From: Gaiellales bacterium
GTDB taxonomy: Bacteria; Actinomycetota; Thermoleophilia; RBG-16-64-13
DNA: 64,000 nucleotides
Reading direction: 5' to 3'
Assembly (NCBI GenBank): GCA_012719395.1
Contig: JAAYAL010000024.1
Location: forward strand, 1-64,000
Part shown: piece after piece, positions 7,911 through 16,505 of the stretch
How the letters are laid out: each line of letters starts with the position of its first letter
Position numbering within the stretch: the first letter of the stretch is position 1
Made by a program: the position numbers and the translations under genes
The notes under the pieces: generated by a model
Told to the model about the DNA's origin: nothing
Databases searched by the model: none
What the model saw: the letters and a program-made list of their open reading frames with translations, nothing else

Positions 7911-10165
7911 GCGACACGCCGCCTTTGGACCCCAACCGCAAGCTGGATCTCGAGGAGCTCCTGCGCGACCTCGAGCACTACCGGCCGCGCCGCAAGGGCT
8001 GGACCTGGCGCCGCCGCCTCCCTCTCCAGATCCTGGGGCCCTTCGACTATCGCCAGACCTCGGAGGGACTGGAGCGCAGCGTCCCTCTGCCGGCGGCGCG
8101 CTTCTTCGGGAACATCGACCCGCAGCCGGACTGTGTCATCACCACTGAGATAGCCTCTGGGCGCTTCGAGGACGACATCCGGCGCATGCGCATGGCCGCC
8201 TGGCACGGCGCCGACCACATGATGGTGATCCGCACCGCCGGGCAGAGCCACTTCGATGGGTTGATCGAGGGCACGCCGGAGGGAGTGGGTGGGGTGCCCA
8301 TCACCCGCAAGCAGCTGCGGGCCACGCGCAAGGCGCTGGACCTGATCGAGGACGAGGTGGGGCGGCCCATCAACTTCCACTCCTATGTCAGCGGGGTGGC
8401 TGGGCCGGAGATGGCGGTGATGTTCGCCGAGGAGGGGGTCAACGGCGCCCATCAGGATCCCCAGTACAACGTGCTCTATCGCAACATCAACATGCTGCGC
8501 TCTTTTGTGGACGCCGCCGAGGCCAAACACGTCATGGCTGCGGCCGACATGGCCCAGATCGACGGCGCCCATAACGCGAACGCGACGGCACGTGAAGCCT
8601 GGAAGGTCATGCCGGAGCTGCTGGTGCAGCATGCCATCAACTGTGCCTACTCGCTGGCGGCGGGCATGCCTCGCGAGAGCATCTGCTTGTCCACCGTGCC
8701 CCCGGACGCCCCGCCGGCGCCCGCCATGCGCCTCGACCTTCCCTACGCTGTGGCGCTACGCGATCTCTTCCAGGGTTTCAAGATGCGTGCCCAGCAGAAC
8801 ACGCGCTACATGGAGTCGGAATCGCGCGAGGCCACGGTCTCGCACACGCTCAACCTGGTCATCTCGCGGCTGACCTCGGCGGACATCCAGTCCACCATCA
8901 CGCCGGACGAAGGGCGCAACGTCCCCTGGCACTACAACAATGTGGCGGCGGTCAACACCGCCCGCCAAGCGCTGGTGGGGATGGACGGCCTGCAGGATTT
9001 CGTCAAGGTGGATCGCGAGAACTTCGAGTTCAAGTCCAAGGTGCGCGAGCTCAAGGAGCGGGCCGTGCTCTTTCTAGAGGGCATGTTGGGCACCGGAGGC
9101 TACTTCGCGGCGGTGGAGGATGCTTTCTTCGTGGACACCGGCATCTATCCGGAGACCAACGACGACGGCATCGTGCGCCGGATGGACGGCGGCGTGGCCG
9201 CCGGAACCATCGTGCCCCGGGCCGACGACTACTTGGCCCCTGTCTGCCACCACTTCGGCGACAACCACCTGCCGGAGGTGGAGACGCCGGGTGGCGAGTT
9301 GCCGCTGGGCAAACCCTGCGACCTCATCGGTGGCTGCACGCTGTGTCGTCCTGAACTCACCCCCTACCTCGACGAGCTGGATCCTGAGGACAACGTGGTG
9401 TCGCGACTGGCGGCTGAGGCGGAAACGCGCAAGAGGGGGCTGCTCAAGCCGGAGGTGGAGTGGTTCGGCGACGGCATCGTGGCCGTGACCATGTTCCTGC
9501 CGGCACCGGAGGCGGTGGCGGAGGCGGCGGCGCTGGAGCTGGGGCGGGCCATGAACCTGCAGGACCCGTTGGTCACACACAAACAGGTCATGCACCCGGC
9601 GGAGGGGACGCTCATCGAGCTGAAGGGGCGGCTGGAGGTGGCTATCGATCCGGCCACACTGGTCATTCCGCCTCCACCCGATGAGCTGTCGCCGGAGGAG
9701 ATCCGCGCCTTCGTGTCCGAGCGAGGACTCAAAGCGGTGGCGGCCACGGTGGGCGAGGACGAGCACTCCGTGGGCATGCGCGAGATCATCGACATCAAGC
9801 ACGGCGGTCTGGAGGCTTTCGGCATCCAGACGGAATACCTGGGCACCTCGGTGGCGGTGGACAAGGTGCTGGACGCGGCCATTGAGCATGCGGCCGATGC
9901 CGTGCTCATCTCCACCATCATCACGCACAACGACATCCACCGGGCCAACATGGAGAAGCTGTCCGATCTGGCCATGGAGAAGGGAGTGCGCGATCGGTTG
10001 CTGCTCATCTCCGGCGGCACTCAGGTCACCGACGAGCAGGCCCGCAGCTGGGGCATGGATGCCGGTTTCGGGCGGGGCACCAAGGGCGTGCACGTGGCCT
10101 CCTTCATGGTCAAGGCACTGCGGGAGCGGGAGCGGGAGGCGGGCGATGACTTCGCATCCGAGTAA
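7907..10165 (+). CDS. oraE: D-ornithine 4,5-aminomutase, large subunit (B12/PLP)
   Basis: 752 residues from the ATG at 7907, which overlaps the oraS stop; an in-frame upstream extension to 7688 lies inside oraS and is rejected. The N-terminal two thirds form the TIM barrel that holds PLP and the 5'-deoxyadenosyl group. The C-terminal Rossmann domain carries the base-off cobalamin motif DEHSVG (Asp618, His620, Gly623), followed by IDIKHGG, whose Lys631 corresponds to the lysine that forms the PLP imine in clostridial OraE. The product is 2,4-diaminopentanoate, the substrate of the adjacent ord product. All key residues are present, so the enzyme should be active. No cobalamin riboswitch is visible upstream of the operon. 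Confidence 0.95.
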   Translation: MSDTPPLDPNRKLDLEELLRDLEHYRPRRKGWTWRRRLPLQILGPFDYRQTSEGLERSVPLPAARFFGNIDPQPDCVITTEIASGRFEDDIRRMRMAAWHGADHMMVIRTAGQSHFDGLIEGTPEGVGGVPITRKQLRATRKALDLIEDEVGRPINFHSYVSGVAGPEMAVMFAEEGVNGAHQDPQYNVLYRNINMLRSFVDAAEAKHVMAAADMAQIDGAHNANATAREAWKVMPELLVQHAINCAYSLAAGMPRESICLSTVPPDAPPAPAMRLDLPYAVALRDLFQGFKMRAQQNTRYMESESREATVSHTLNLVISRLTSADIQSTITPDEGRNVPWHYNNVAAVNTARQALVGMDGLQDFVKVDRENFEFKSKVRELKERAVLFLEGMLGTGGYFAAVEDAFFVDTGIYPETNDDGIVRRMDGGVAAGTIVPRADDYLAPVCHHFGDNHLPEVETPGGELPLGKPCDLIGGCTLCRPELTPYLDELDPEDNVVSRLAAEAETRKRGLLKPEVEWFGDGIVAVTMFLPAPEAVAEAAALELGRAMNLQDPLVTHKQVMHPAEGTLIELKGRLEVAIDPATLVIPPPPDELSPEEIRAFVSERGLKAVAATVGEDEHSVGMREIIDIKHGGLEAFGIQTEYLGTSVAVDKVLDAAIEHAADAVLISTIITHNDIHRANMEKLSDLAMEKGVRDRLLLISGGTQVTDEQARSWGMDAGFGRGTKGVHVASFMVKALREREREAGDDFASE

Positions 10166-10183
10166 CGGATCCGCTGCCGGCTC

Positions 10184-11578
10184 GTGGTAGTGAGCGCGGC
10201 TCTGACGGTTGACGCTCTGGTGGTGGAGATCGGCTCCACCACCACGGTGGTTTCTGCATTTGATGGCTTGGGTGAGGGGGCTGAAGGGACGCCGGTAGGT
10301 GGGGGCGGAGCCCGCCGTGAGCCTCGCCTGCTGGGGCAAGGCACGGCCATGACGTCGGTGACGGCGGGGGATGTGACGCTGGGGGCGGCGGAGGCGCGGA
10401 CACACCTTGAGGAGTTGACCGGCCCAATGGCGCCCCGGTGGGTGCTCGCTACCAGTTCGGCCGCCGGTGGGCTGCGCATGACCGTGCACGGGCTGACGGA
10501 GCGCATGACGGCACGAGCGGCCCGGGAGGCGGCGCTGGGGGCGGGGGCTGTGGTGAAGTACCAGACGGCCGGCCGCATGCGAGAAGGGGACCTGCGCCGG
10601 GTGGTTGCGGCTGCGCCCGGCCTCATCCTGCTGGCGGGAGGCGTGGAGGGCGGCGATGTGGGGACGGTCCTCTGGAACGCCGCACGCCTGGCCGAAACGG
10701 AGGATTGGCCGGGTGCGCGGAAGCCCATCGTGGTGTACGGGGGCAATTCCGCAGTCAAGGTGGAAGTGCGGGAGATCCTGGAGGCTGCCGGTTTCCGCGT
10801 GCGGATCACCGCCAACGTCTACCCCGCCGTGGACGAGCTGGACATCCTGCCGGCACGCGCCGCCATCCACGACGCTTTCGAGGAGCACATCACTCACGCT
10901 CCCGGCATGGAGCGTATCGGGGAGATGGTGAACGGCCCCATCTTGCCCACCCCCGGCGCCGTCCTTCTGGCCGCAGAGAGGCTGGCCGAGGCCATCGGAG
11001 ACCTGCTGGTGATCGACGTGGGAGGCGCCACCACCGACGTGCATTCCATCACCGACGGCAGCCCTGAGATCGCTCCGTTGCAGACTGAGCCTCAGCCGCA
11101 CAGCCGGCGCACGGTGGAAGGCGATCTGGGCACCTACGTCAGCGCGCAGCACGTGGCGACGCTCCTTGACGCCCGGGAGCGGCCGGAGGCGTTGCCTCCG
11201 GCGCTGCCGGGCAACCCAGGGCAAGTGGCGGCCGCCCGGCGCTTGGCGCGGGCGGCCGCCCTCACCGCCGTGCAACGTCACGCCGGCAGGCTTTCCTACG
11301 TCTACACCCCCACCGGCCGCAAGACGGTGGCCCGCGGTCGCGATCTCAGCGCATGCCGCTGGGTGATCGGAACCGGGGGGGCATTGACCCGCCTGCCCGG
11401 TGGCCTGGAGATACTGGAGGAGATCGGTGCCTGCCGTGGCGGCGATCTTCTCCTGCCGCCGCCGGACGCCCGTTGCCTGCTGGACGGGGACTACATCTTC
11501 GCCGCCTGCGGCACGTTGCTGGGCGTCTTTGGGTGCGAATGTGTGGTGGCCCTCATGAGGCGCAGCCTGGGCGTCTGA
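10184..11578 (+). CDS. MutL/GlmL-family ATPase, probable aminomutase reactivase
   Basis: 464 residues from a GTG at 10184 (a second GTG at 10190 is possible). It is an actin/Hsp70-type ATPase of the GlmL/MutL family named for glutamate mutase. The phosphate-1 loop is in VEIGSTTTVVSAFD near the N-terminus and the second phosphate loop is DVGGATTDVHSI. ATPases of this type sit beside B12-dependent carbon-skeleton mutases and aminomutases and are thought to release damaged cobalamin. Its place 18 bases after oraE makes OraSE the obvious client (inference from position). It differs from diol-dehydratase reactivases, which are larger and two-subunit. Confidence 0.85.
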   Translation: MVVSAALTVDALVVEIGSTTTVVSAFDGLGEGAEGTPVGGGGARREPRLLGQGTAMTSVTAGDVTLGAAEARTHLEELTGPMAPRWVLATSSAAGGLRMTVHGLTERMTARAAREAALGAGAVVKYQTAGRMREGDLRRVVAAAPGLILLAGGVEGGDVGTVLWNAARLAETEDWPGARKPIVVYGGNSAVKVEVREILEAAGFRVRITANVYPAVDELDILPARAAIHDAFEEHITHAPGMERIGEMVNGPILPTPGAVLLAAERLAEAIGDLLVIDVGGATTDVHSITDGSPEIAPLQTEPQPHSRRTVEGDLGTYVSAQHVATLLDARERPEALPPALPGNPGQVAAARRLARAAALTAVQRHAGRLSYVYTPTGRKTVARGRDLSACRWVIGTGGALTRLPGGLEILEEIGACRGGDLLLPPPDARCLLDGDYIFAACGTLLGVFGCECVVALMRRSLGV

Positions 11579-11901
11579 GTGCCGTGGCGGCGGCCTTCGA
11601 GCTTACGGCCGGATGGGAGCAAGTCGCCGTCCTCGCCTTGAATGGTCCCCAGGATGCGGGCAGCGGCTTGCCGCCTCACGCGATGTCGGCGAACGTCCCC
11701 CAAGGCTCGGAGTGCTCGTAACGAGGGTCGGTGGAGTGGAAGCGCACCACGAGCGAAGGTCACGTGGAGGCTCCGGCGATCCAAGCGGCTCACTCCGTCA
11801 CCCGCGGCTGCAGGAGAACTCGGGGCCGCATACGGAAGTCATGGTATCATAACCAAGCATTGTGAAGCCCATTCGCAGATGGAATCAAGGAGACCCGCAT
11901 C
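11579..11901 (+). promoter_or_regulatory. 323-bp intergenic region with extended -10 promoter
   Basis: I see no convincing coding sequence here. A TGG-TATCAT extended -10 element (11842-11850) lies about 50 bp before the reductase start codon; no good -35 is present, which is tolerable for extended -10 promoters. A short GCGGC/GCCGC hairpin without a T-tract lies near 11660. The ATG at 11902 is preceded by AAGGAGA. No known riboswitch consensus was recognised in the remaining sequence. Confidence 0.4.
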
Positions 11902-13185
11902 ATGAGCGAAGCCCCCGTTGACTATCATCCCATGTGGGAGGAACTGGGCCTTGATCTCGATGCCCACGACATGCTCCTGGCGGCCATTCCTCAACTCTAT
12001 GCGGCCGCCTATCTCACGCAGGCCAAGAGGCCGGAAGGTATGGCCTACTTTGACTTCGTGATGAGCGAAATTCACGGCCTGCGCATCAAGGAGCTGCGGG
12101 ACCATCAGGCGGCGGGTGGCAAGGTGATCGGCTCGTTCTGTCTGTATGTTCCCGAAGAGATCATCCGGGCGTTGGGCGGCCTCTCTGTGGGCCTGTGCGC
12201 CGGTGCCGAGTTCGCCTACGATGAGGTGGAGCGCATCATGCCGCGCAACACCTGCGCCCTCATCAAGTCCTTCATGGGCTTCAAGCTGGCCAAAGTCTGC
12301 CCGTACCTGGAGGCGTCGGACCTCGTGGTGGGCGAGACCACCTGCGACGGCAAGAAGAAGGCCTACGAGCTTCTGGGTGAGATGGCGCCGGTGTACGTGG
12401 TGGAGCTGCCGCAGATGAAGAATCCGGGAGACCTGGCCTTCTGGCGGAGTGAGATCGATCGTCTGGTGGCCAAGTTGGAGGAGGTCACCGGCCGCGAGCT
12501 TACCGCGGAGAACCTGGCGGCGGCCATCAAGGAAGTGAACGACAAGCGCCGGGCACTGCAACGTCTCAATGCCGCCCGTGCCGCCGATCCGGCACCCATC
12601 TCCGGCAAGGATGCGTTGCTGGCCGTGCAGGTGGCGTTCTACGACGACGTTCCGCGCTTCACGCAGATGGTGAACAAGGTCGCGGACGAGCTGGAGGCCC
12701 GTGTGGCGGCCAACACCGGCGCCACTCCAGCGGGGACGCCCCGGGTACTGGTCACCGGCACGCCCATGGCGGTTCCAAACTGGAAGGTCCACGACATCAT
12801 CGAGAAGGCCGGGGCGGTGGTGGTGTCCGAGGAGCTTTGCACCGGCCGGCGCTACTACAGCAAGCTGGTCGCGGAGGATCGCACCACGGTGGATGGCATG
12901 CTGGACGCAGTGGCGGAGAAGTACCTTGATATCAACTGCGCCTGCTTCACACCCAATCCCGGCCGCGCAGAAGACATCATCCGGCTCGCCAAGGAATACA
13001 AGGCCGACGGCATAGTGGACTACACGCTGCAGTCCTGCGGGCCGTATCAGATCGAGTCGTCATTGGTGGAACGGGCCGCGCAGCAGGCCGGCTTCCCGGT
13101 GCTCCGTATCGACACCGACTACTCTATGGAAGACATCGGGCAACTGTCCACGCGGGTAGAAGCTTTCCTGGAGATGCTCAAGTAG
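11902..13185 (+). CDS. Double-cubane-cluster anaerobic reductase (YjiM/DCCP family)
   Basis: 427 residues of the HgdB/BcrC-like (2-hydroxyacyl-CoA dehydratase D) superfamily. Diagnostic stretches are SDLVVGETTCDGKKKAYE in the middle and DTDYSMEDIGQLSTRVEAF at the end; both match E. coli YjiM and the Carboxydothermus double-cubane protein as I remember them. Proteins of this branch bind an [8Fe-9S] double-cubane cluster and, with an ATP-hydrolysing activator, reduce small molecules at very low potential in vitro. Their physiological substrate is unknown. It is more likely a member of this branch than a true hydroxyacyl-CoA dehydratase because it lacks a second dehydratase subunit. It is followed 29 bp later by its activator. 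Confidence 0.85.
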   Translation: MSEAPVDYHPMWEELGLDLDAHDMLLAAIPQLYAAAYLTQAKRPEGMAYFDFVMSEIHGLRIKELRDHQAAGGKVIGSFCLYVPEEIIRALGGLSVGLCAGAEFAYDEVERIMPRNTCALIKSFMGFKLAKVCPYLEASDLVVGETTCDGKKKAYELLGEMAPVYVVELPQMKNPGDLAFWRSEIDRLVAKLEEVTGRELTAENLAAAIKEVNDKRRALQRLNAARAADPAPISGKDALLAVQVAFYDDVPRFTQMVNKVADELEARVAANTGATPAGTPRVLVTGTPMAVPNWKVHDIIEKAGAVVVSEELCTGRRYYSKLVAEDRTTVDGMLDAVAEKYLDINCACFTPNPGRAEDIIRLAKEYKADGIVDYTLQSCGPYQIESSLVERAAQQAGFPVLRIDTDYSMEDIGQLSTRVEAFLEMLK

Positions 13186-13214
13186 CAACCGGTAGGCAAC
13201 CGGAGATAACAGAC

Positions 13215-13985
13215 ATGACCAGGATCCTGGGACTGGACGTGGGTTCCCGTACGGTGGACGCGGTGTGGTGGGAGGACGGCGCCATCGCGGACAGCGCGGT
13301 ACTTGATTCGGGGTTCGACCCGCAGGAAGTGGGTGCTCGGCTATTGGCCCGTGGCGACCACGATCTCGTGGTCGCCACGGGCTACGGTCGCCACGCCGTG
13401 CGCGAGCGCTTCGGTGCGGAGATCATTACGGAGATCAAGGCCTACGGGACGGGAGCGTCACGGCTCTATCCTCAGGCGCGGTCGGTACTGGACATCGGGG
13501 GCCAGGACACCAAGGTGATCTCCCTGGATGGCGGTGGGCGGGTGATGGACTTCGAGATGAATGACAAGTGCGCTGCCGGCACCGGCCGCTTCCTGGAGGT
13601 GATGGCCCGTGCCTTGGGGTTTGAGCTTTCCGAGTTGGGCCCCGGCGCTCTGACCGCCCCCGAGGGCGTCAAGATCTCGTCTATGTGCACCGTCTTCGCG
13701 GAGAGCGAGGTCATCGGCCTGGTGCACAAGGGTGTGGACCGCAATCGGATCGCGCTGGGATTGCACGAATCCATCGCCACACGGACGCTCAGCATGTTGA
13801 AAAGGGTCAACGCGCAACCCCCGCTGGTGTTCGCCGGTGGTGTGGCCAAGAACCCAGCCATGGCCCGGCTCATCACCTGGGGCTTCGCGGGCGAAGTGCT
13901 GACACCAACGGATAGTCAGCTGGTGGGAGCGCTGGGCGCGGCGTTGCACGGGCAGAGCCTGTTGAGCGGCGCGGGTTCGGGCTGA
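13215..13985 (+). CDS. ATP-dependent activator of the double-cubane reductase (YjiL type)
   Basis: 256 residues of the BadF/BadG/HgdC ASKHA family. It has two ATP-binding signatures (GLDVGSRTVDAV at the start, DIGGQDTKVISL in the middle). The two cysteines that hold the intersubunit [4Fe-4S] cluster of the homodimer are Cys119 in NDKCAAGTGRF and Cys158 in SSMCTVFAESEV. ATP hydrolysis opens the dimer and drives one electron uphill into the partner, here the double-cubane protein encoded directly upstream. The single-domain, short form matches the DCCP reductase/YjiL branch and dehydratase activators alike; the partner identity decides the call. Confidence 0.88.
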   Translation: MTRILGLDVGSRTVDAVWWEDGAIADSAVLDSGFDPQEVGARLLARGDHDLVVATGYGRHAVRERFGAEIITEIKAYGTGASRLYPQARSVLDIGGQDTKVISLDGGGRVMDFEMNDKCAAGTGRFLEVMARALGFELSELGPGALTAPEGVKISSMCTVFAESEVIGLVHKGVDRNRIALGLHESIATRTLSMLKRVNAQPPLVFAGGVAKNPAMARLITWGFAGEVLTPTDSQLVGALGAALHGQSLLSGAGSG

Positions 13986-14003
13986 GAGCCACCGAAGGCC
14001 GCC

Positions 14004-14777
14004 ATGACCCCCGTCGAACTCGATCTTCATACCCACACCCCGCACGTTTCCGCCGACTACCGCGGTCCGGTGGACACAACGCCGCGCTCCATCGTGGAGG
14101 CGGCTATCGCGGCCGGGCTGGGCGTGATTGCGGTGACGGACCACTTCTCCGTGGGCTACGTGCACCAGATGGTGGAGGCCGCCAGGGTGCACGCCCAGGA
14201 GTCGGGCGCGGAACTGGTGGTGTTGCCCGGCGTGGAGCTCAGAGTCAGCTGGAGGGATGACGAGGTGCATCTGGTGGCCATCTTCCCGCCGGAGTCCTAT
14301 CAGGCGTGTTTTGAGGAACTGGCCCATACCTTCGGCATCGACGAGCGCATGCTGGAGATGGCGGACCTGCCCACGGTGAGGCTCCATGCCCACCCCTGCA
14401 TGGTTGCCGAGCGGGTGGTGAAGATGGGGGGAATCTGCCATATTGCCCACGTTGACCGCTGGTTCGGCACCTACCGGTTGCTTGACGCGCAGTTGTTTGA
14501 CGAGCTGGTCGGCTGCCCCGCCATCGCTGCACTGGACGTGATCGATCCGGCAAACGTGGCCGAGGTGGAGCGTCGGGCTCCCGGTGTGGCGGTCATCTCA
14601 TCCTCGGACGCGCACAGCCCGGATGAGATCGGCAGACGGCGCGCTACTCTGTGGCTGGAGGAGCCTTCCTTCGCTGCCCTCGCCCGGGCCCTGGGCGCGG
14701 GTGCCAGGGGAGAGGCCTCACAAATGGACGCTCCCCCGATCGCCGGGTGGCAGAGGGAGCACGCAAGAAGGGAGTGA
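14004..14777 (+). CDS. PHP-domain metal-dependent hydrolase
   Basis: 257 residues. Metal-binding motifs of the polymerase-and-histidinol-phosphatase fold are present in order: ELDLHTHTPHVSADY at the N-terminus, VTDHFSVGYV, GVELRVSW, GGICHIAHVDRW and a final SSSDAHSPDEIG. These supply the histidines and acids for a trinuclear metal site. PHP enzymes hydrolyse phosphoesters or related bonds; the substrate cannot be read from the sequence. It sits 18 bp after the activator and three bases before yedF, so it is in the same operon and may act in the same unknown pathway. Confidence 0.8.
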   Translation: MTPVELDLHTHTPHVSADYRGPVDTTPRSIVEAAIAAGLGVIAVTDHFSVGYVHQMVEAARVHAQESGAELVVLPGVELRVSWRDDEVHLVAIFPPESYQACFEELAHTFGIDERMLEMADLPTVRLHAHPCMVAERVVKMGGICHIAHVDRWFGTYRLLDAQLFDELVGCPAIAALDVIDPANVAEVERRAPGVAVISSSDAHSPDEIGRRRATLWLEEPSFAALARALGAGARGEASQMDAPPIAGWQREHARRE

Positions 14778-14780
14778 GCC

Positions 14781-15398
14781 GTGATCGAAGTTGATGCCCG
14801 GGGCCTGAGCTGCCCTCTGCCGGTGGTGAGGACCAAGAAGGCCTTGGAGGAGCTGGGGGAGGGGGAGTTGCTGGTCCTGATCGAGCGGCCGGACGGATGC
14901 GAGAACGTAGTTCGCTTCGCGGACAGCCAGGGCTGCTCGAGTGTCGTGGAGGAGAAGGATGGCCTCTACCGTATCACTATCCGCAAGGGAGGAGAGACGC
15001 CCTCGGGGTCGGTGCCGCAGGCAGCGAACGGGGTGACCCAATCGAACACCTCTTCCGGCGGGGTTGCACCGGTTCTTTTGTTCACCAGCGCACGGTTGGG
15101 CACCGGCAACGACGAACTGGGCGCGATCCTCATGAAAGCCTTTCTCAACACGCTGGCGGAGGCGGACCCCAAGCCGGCCAAGATGCTGTTCCTCAACGAG
15201 GCGGTAACCTTGACTACGGAGGGCTCCGAGGTGACTGACACGCTGCGTGGGCTCGAGCAGGCCGGGGTACGCATCTTCTCCTGCGGCACCTGCCTCGACT
15301 ACTACAAGCTGAAGGAGAAGCTGCTGGTGGGGGTGGTCACCAACATGTACGACACGGTGGACACGCTGCTCACGGCAGAGAAGGTCATCCGGATCTAG
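14781..15398 (+). CDS. yedF: Selenium-metabolism sulfurtransferase-like protein YedF
   Basis: 205 residues from a GTG start. The N-terminal TusA/SirA domain has the LSCPLPVVRTKKALEEL signature, with Cys11 as the likely persulfide or selenide carrier. After a Gly/Ser-rich linker comes a DsrE-like domain (LLFTSARLGTGNDELG, then SCGTCLDYYKL). This two-domain form is the YedF family that co-occurs with selD in selenium-using bacteria. It is located just upstream of a selenoprotein selD, which supports a role in delivering reduced selenium (inference). The ATG of selD follows its stop by 11 bases. Confidence 0.88.
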   Translation: MIEVDARGLSCPLPVVRTKKALEELGEGELLVLIERPDGCENVVRFADSQGCSSVVEEKDGLYRITIRKGGETPSGSVPQAANGVTQSNTSSGGVAPVLLFTSARLGTGNDELGAILMKAFLNTLAEADPKPAKMLFLNEAVTLTTEGSEVTDTLRGLEQAGVRIFSCGTCLDYYKLKEKLLVGVVTNMYDTVDTLLTAEKVIRI

Positions 15399-15409
15399 GG
15401 AAGAGATAC

Positions 15410-16459
15410 ATGAGCGACACAGGCAGGCCGCGCCTCACGGAGACGGTGAGCGGCGCCGGCTGAGCGTGCAAGATCGGGCCGGGGGACCTGGCCAAAGCAC
15501 TTGAGGGCTTGCCTTTCATGTCAGACCCGAACCTCATTGTGGGCATGGAGAGGTCGGAGGATGCGGGCGTCTACCGGCTGACTGATGACCTAGCCATAGT
15601 CCAGACGCTGGATTTCTTCACTCCCGTGGTCGACGATCCCTACCAGTTCGGCCAGATCGCCGTGGCCAATTCCCTGAGCGACGTCTATGCCAAGGGCGGC
15701 AGGCCTCTCACCGCCATGAACATCGTCTGCTTCCCGGTCAACAGCATGGACATCTCCGTGCTGCGGGATATCCTCCGCGGCGGCCTGGACAAGATGCAGG
15801 AGGCGGGCGTCATCCTGGTGGGGGGTCACAGCGTGGAGGACAAGGAGTTGAAGTACGGTCTCTCCGTGACCGGTCTCATTCATCCCTCGCGCGTGATCCT
15901 CAACACCGGCTGCAGACCGGGGGACAAGCTGATCCTGACCAAGCCCTTGGGTGTGGGTATCATCAACACGGCCCTGAAGGGGCAGATGGCTGCCAAGGAG
16001 TCCATCGACAAGGCCGTCGCCTGCATGAGCACGTTGAACAAGAAGGCATCGGAGCTCATGCAGACCGTGACCGTCAGCGCCTGCACTGACGTCACCGGCT
16101 TCGGCTTGCTCGGCCACGCCTGCGAGATGATCGAAGACGCCGGTGCGGGCATCGTTATCGACGCGGCTTCCGTCCCCTACATCGCCGAAGCCAAGGCTCT
16201 GGCGGAGATGGGGTTGATCCCCGGGGGGATGTACAGGAACCGCGAGTTCCGGGCACACATGGTGGACATTGACGAGCAGGTGCCCGCGTCGCTCGCGGCC
16301 ATCATGTTCGACCCTCAAACCTCCGGAGGACTCTTGATCTCGTTGCCCGGTCAAGAAGCCCCCGCGCTCCTGGACTCCATGCACCAGGCGGGGATTGAGA
16401 GTGCCGCCATCATCGGTGAGGTCCGGGAGGGGGCGCGAGGTAGAATCATCGTCAGGTAG
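15410..16459 (+). CDS. selD: Selenide, water dikinase, itself a selenoprotein (in-frame TGA)
   Basis: The frame opens at the ATG at 15410 (GGGAAGAG Shine-Dalgarno), passes a TGA at 15461-15463 and ends at 16459 (349 residues). The N-terminus reads SGAG-U-ACKIGPGDLAKALEG. The Sec codon falls exactly on the catalytic Cys/Sec position of SelD (Cys17 in E. coli), with the conserved lysine two residues after Ala-Cys. Downstream, DDLAIVQTLDFFTPVVDDPY, NSLSDVYAKGGRP and VGGHSVEDKELKYG are standard SelD motifs. SelD makes selenophosphate from selenide and ATP for selenocysteine and selenouridine synthesis. Starting at the first uninterrupted ATG (15509) would delete the active site. The usual motif is GAG-C/U-GCK; here the residue after Sec is Ala. 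Confidence 0.92.
15461..15500 (+). promoter_or_regulatory. Sec codon (TGA) and SECIS-like stem-loop of selD
   Basis: TGA at 15461-15463 is followed by a hairpin. The outer stem GTGC (15466-15469) pairs with GCAC (15497-15500). The inner seven-pair stem (15477-15483 with 15487-15493, one G-U pair) closes a GGA loop. The apical loop lies about 21 bases after the TGA, in the range known for bacterial SelB-binding SECIS elements, and has guanines in the loop. The pairing is visible; the function is inferred. Confidence 0.7.
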
Positions 16460-16505
16460 GGTGCAGGCTGTGTACCGGGATCACCATCAGACGCGGGACT
16501 GAGTC

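Noticed and set aside
9074-11281. Long 735-codon frame antisense to oraE and the MutL-like gene
   Set aside because: Translation is His/Gln/Arg-rich and low in normal domain features; it mirrors strong coding periodicity of the plus-strand genes in high-GC DNA.
11902-13985. Reading the pair as a 2-hydroxyacyl-CoA dehydratase system
   Set aside because: Only one dehydratase-like subunit is present and its diagnostic segments match the YjiM/double-cubane branch, not HgdA/HgdB pairs.
15509-16459. SelD start at the ATG at 15509
   Set aside because: It would remove the conserved GAG-Sec-x-CK active-site region, which is encoded directly upstream in the same frame across a TGA with a SECIS-like hairpin.
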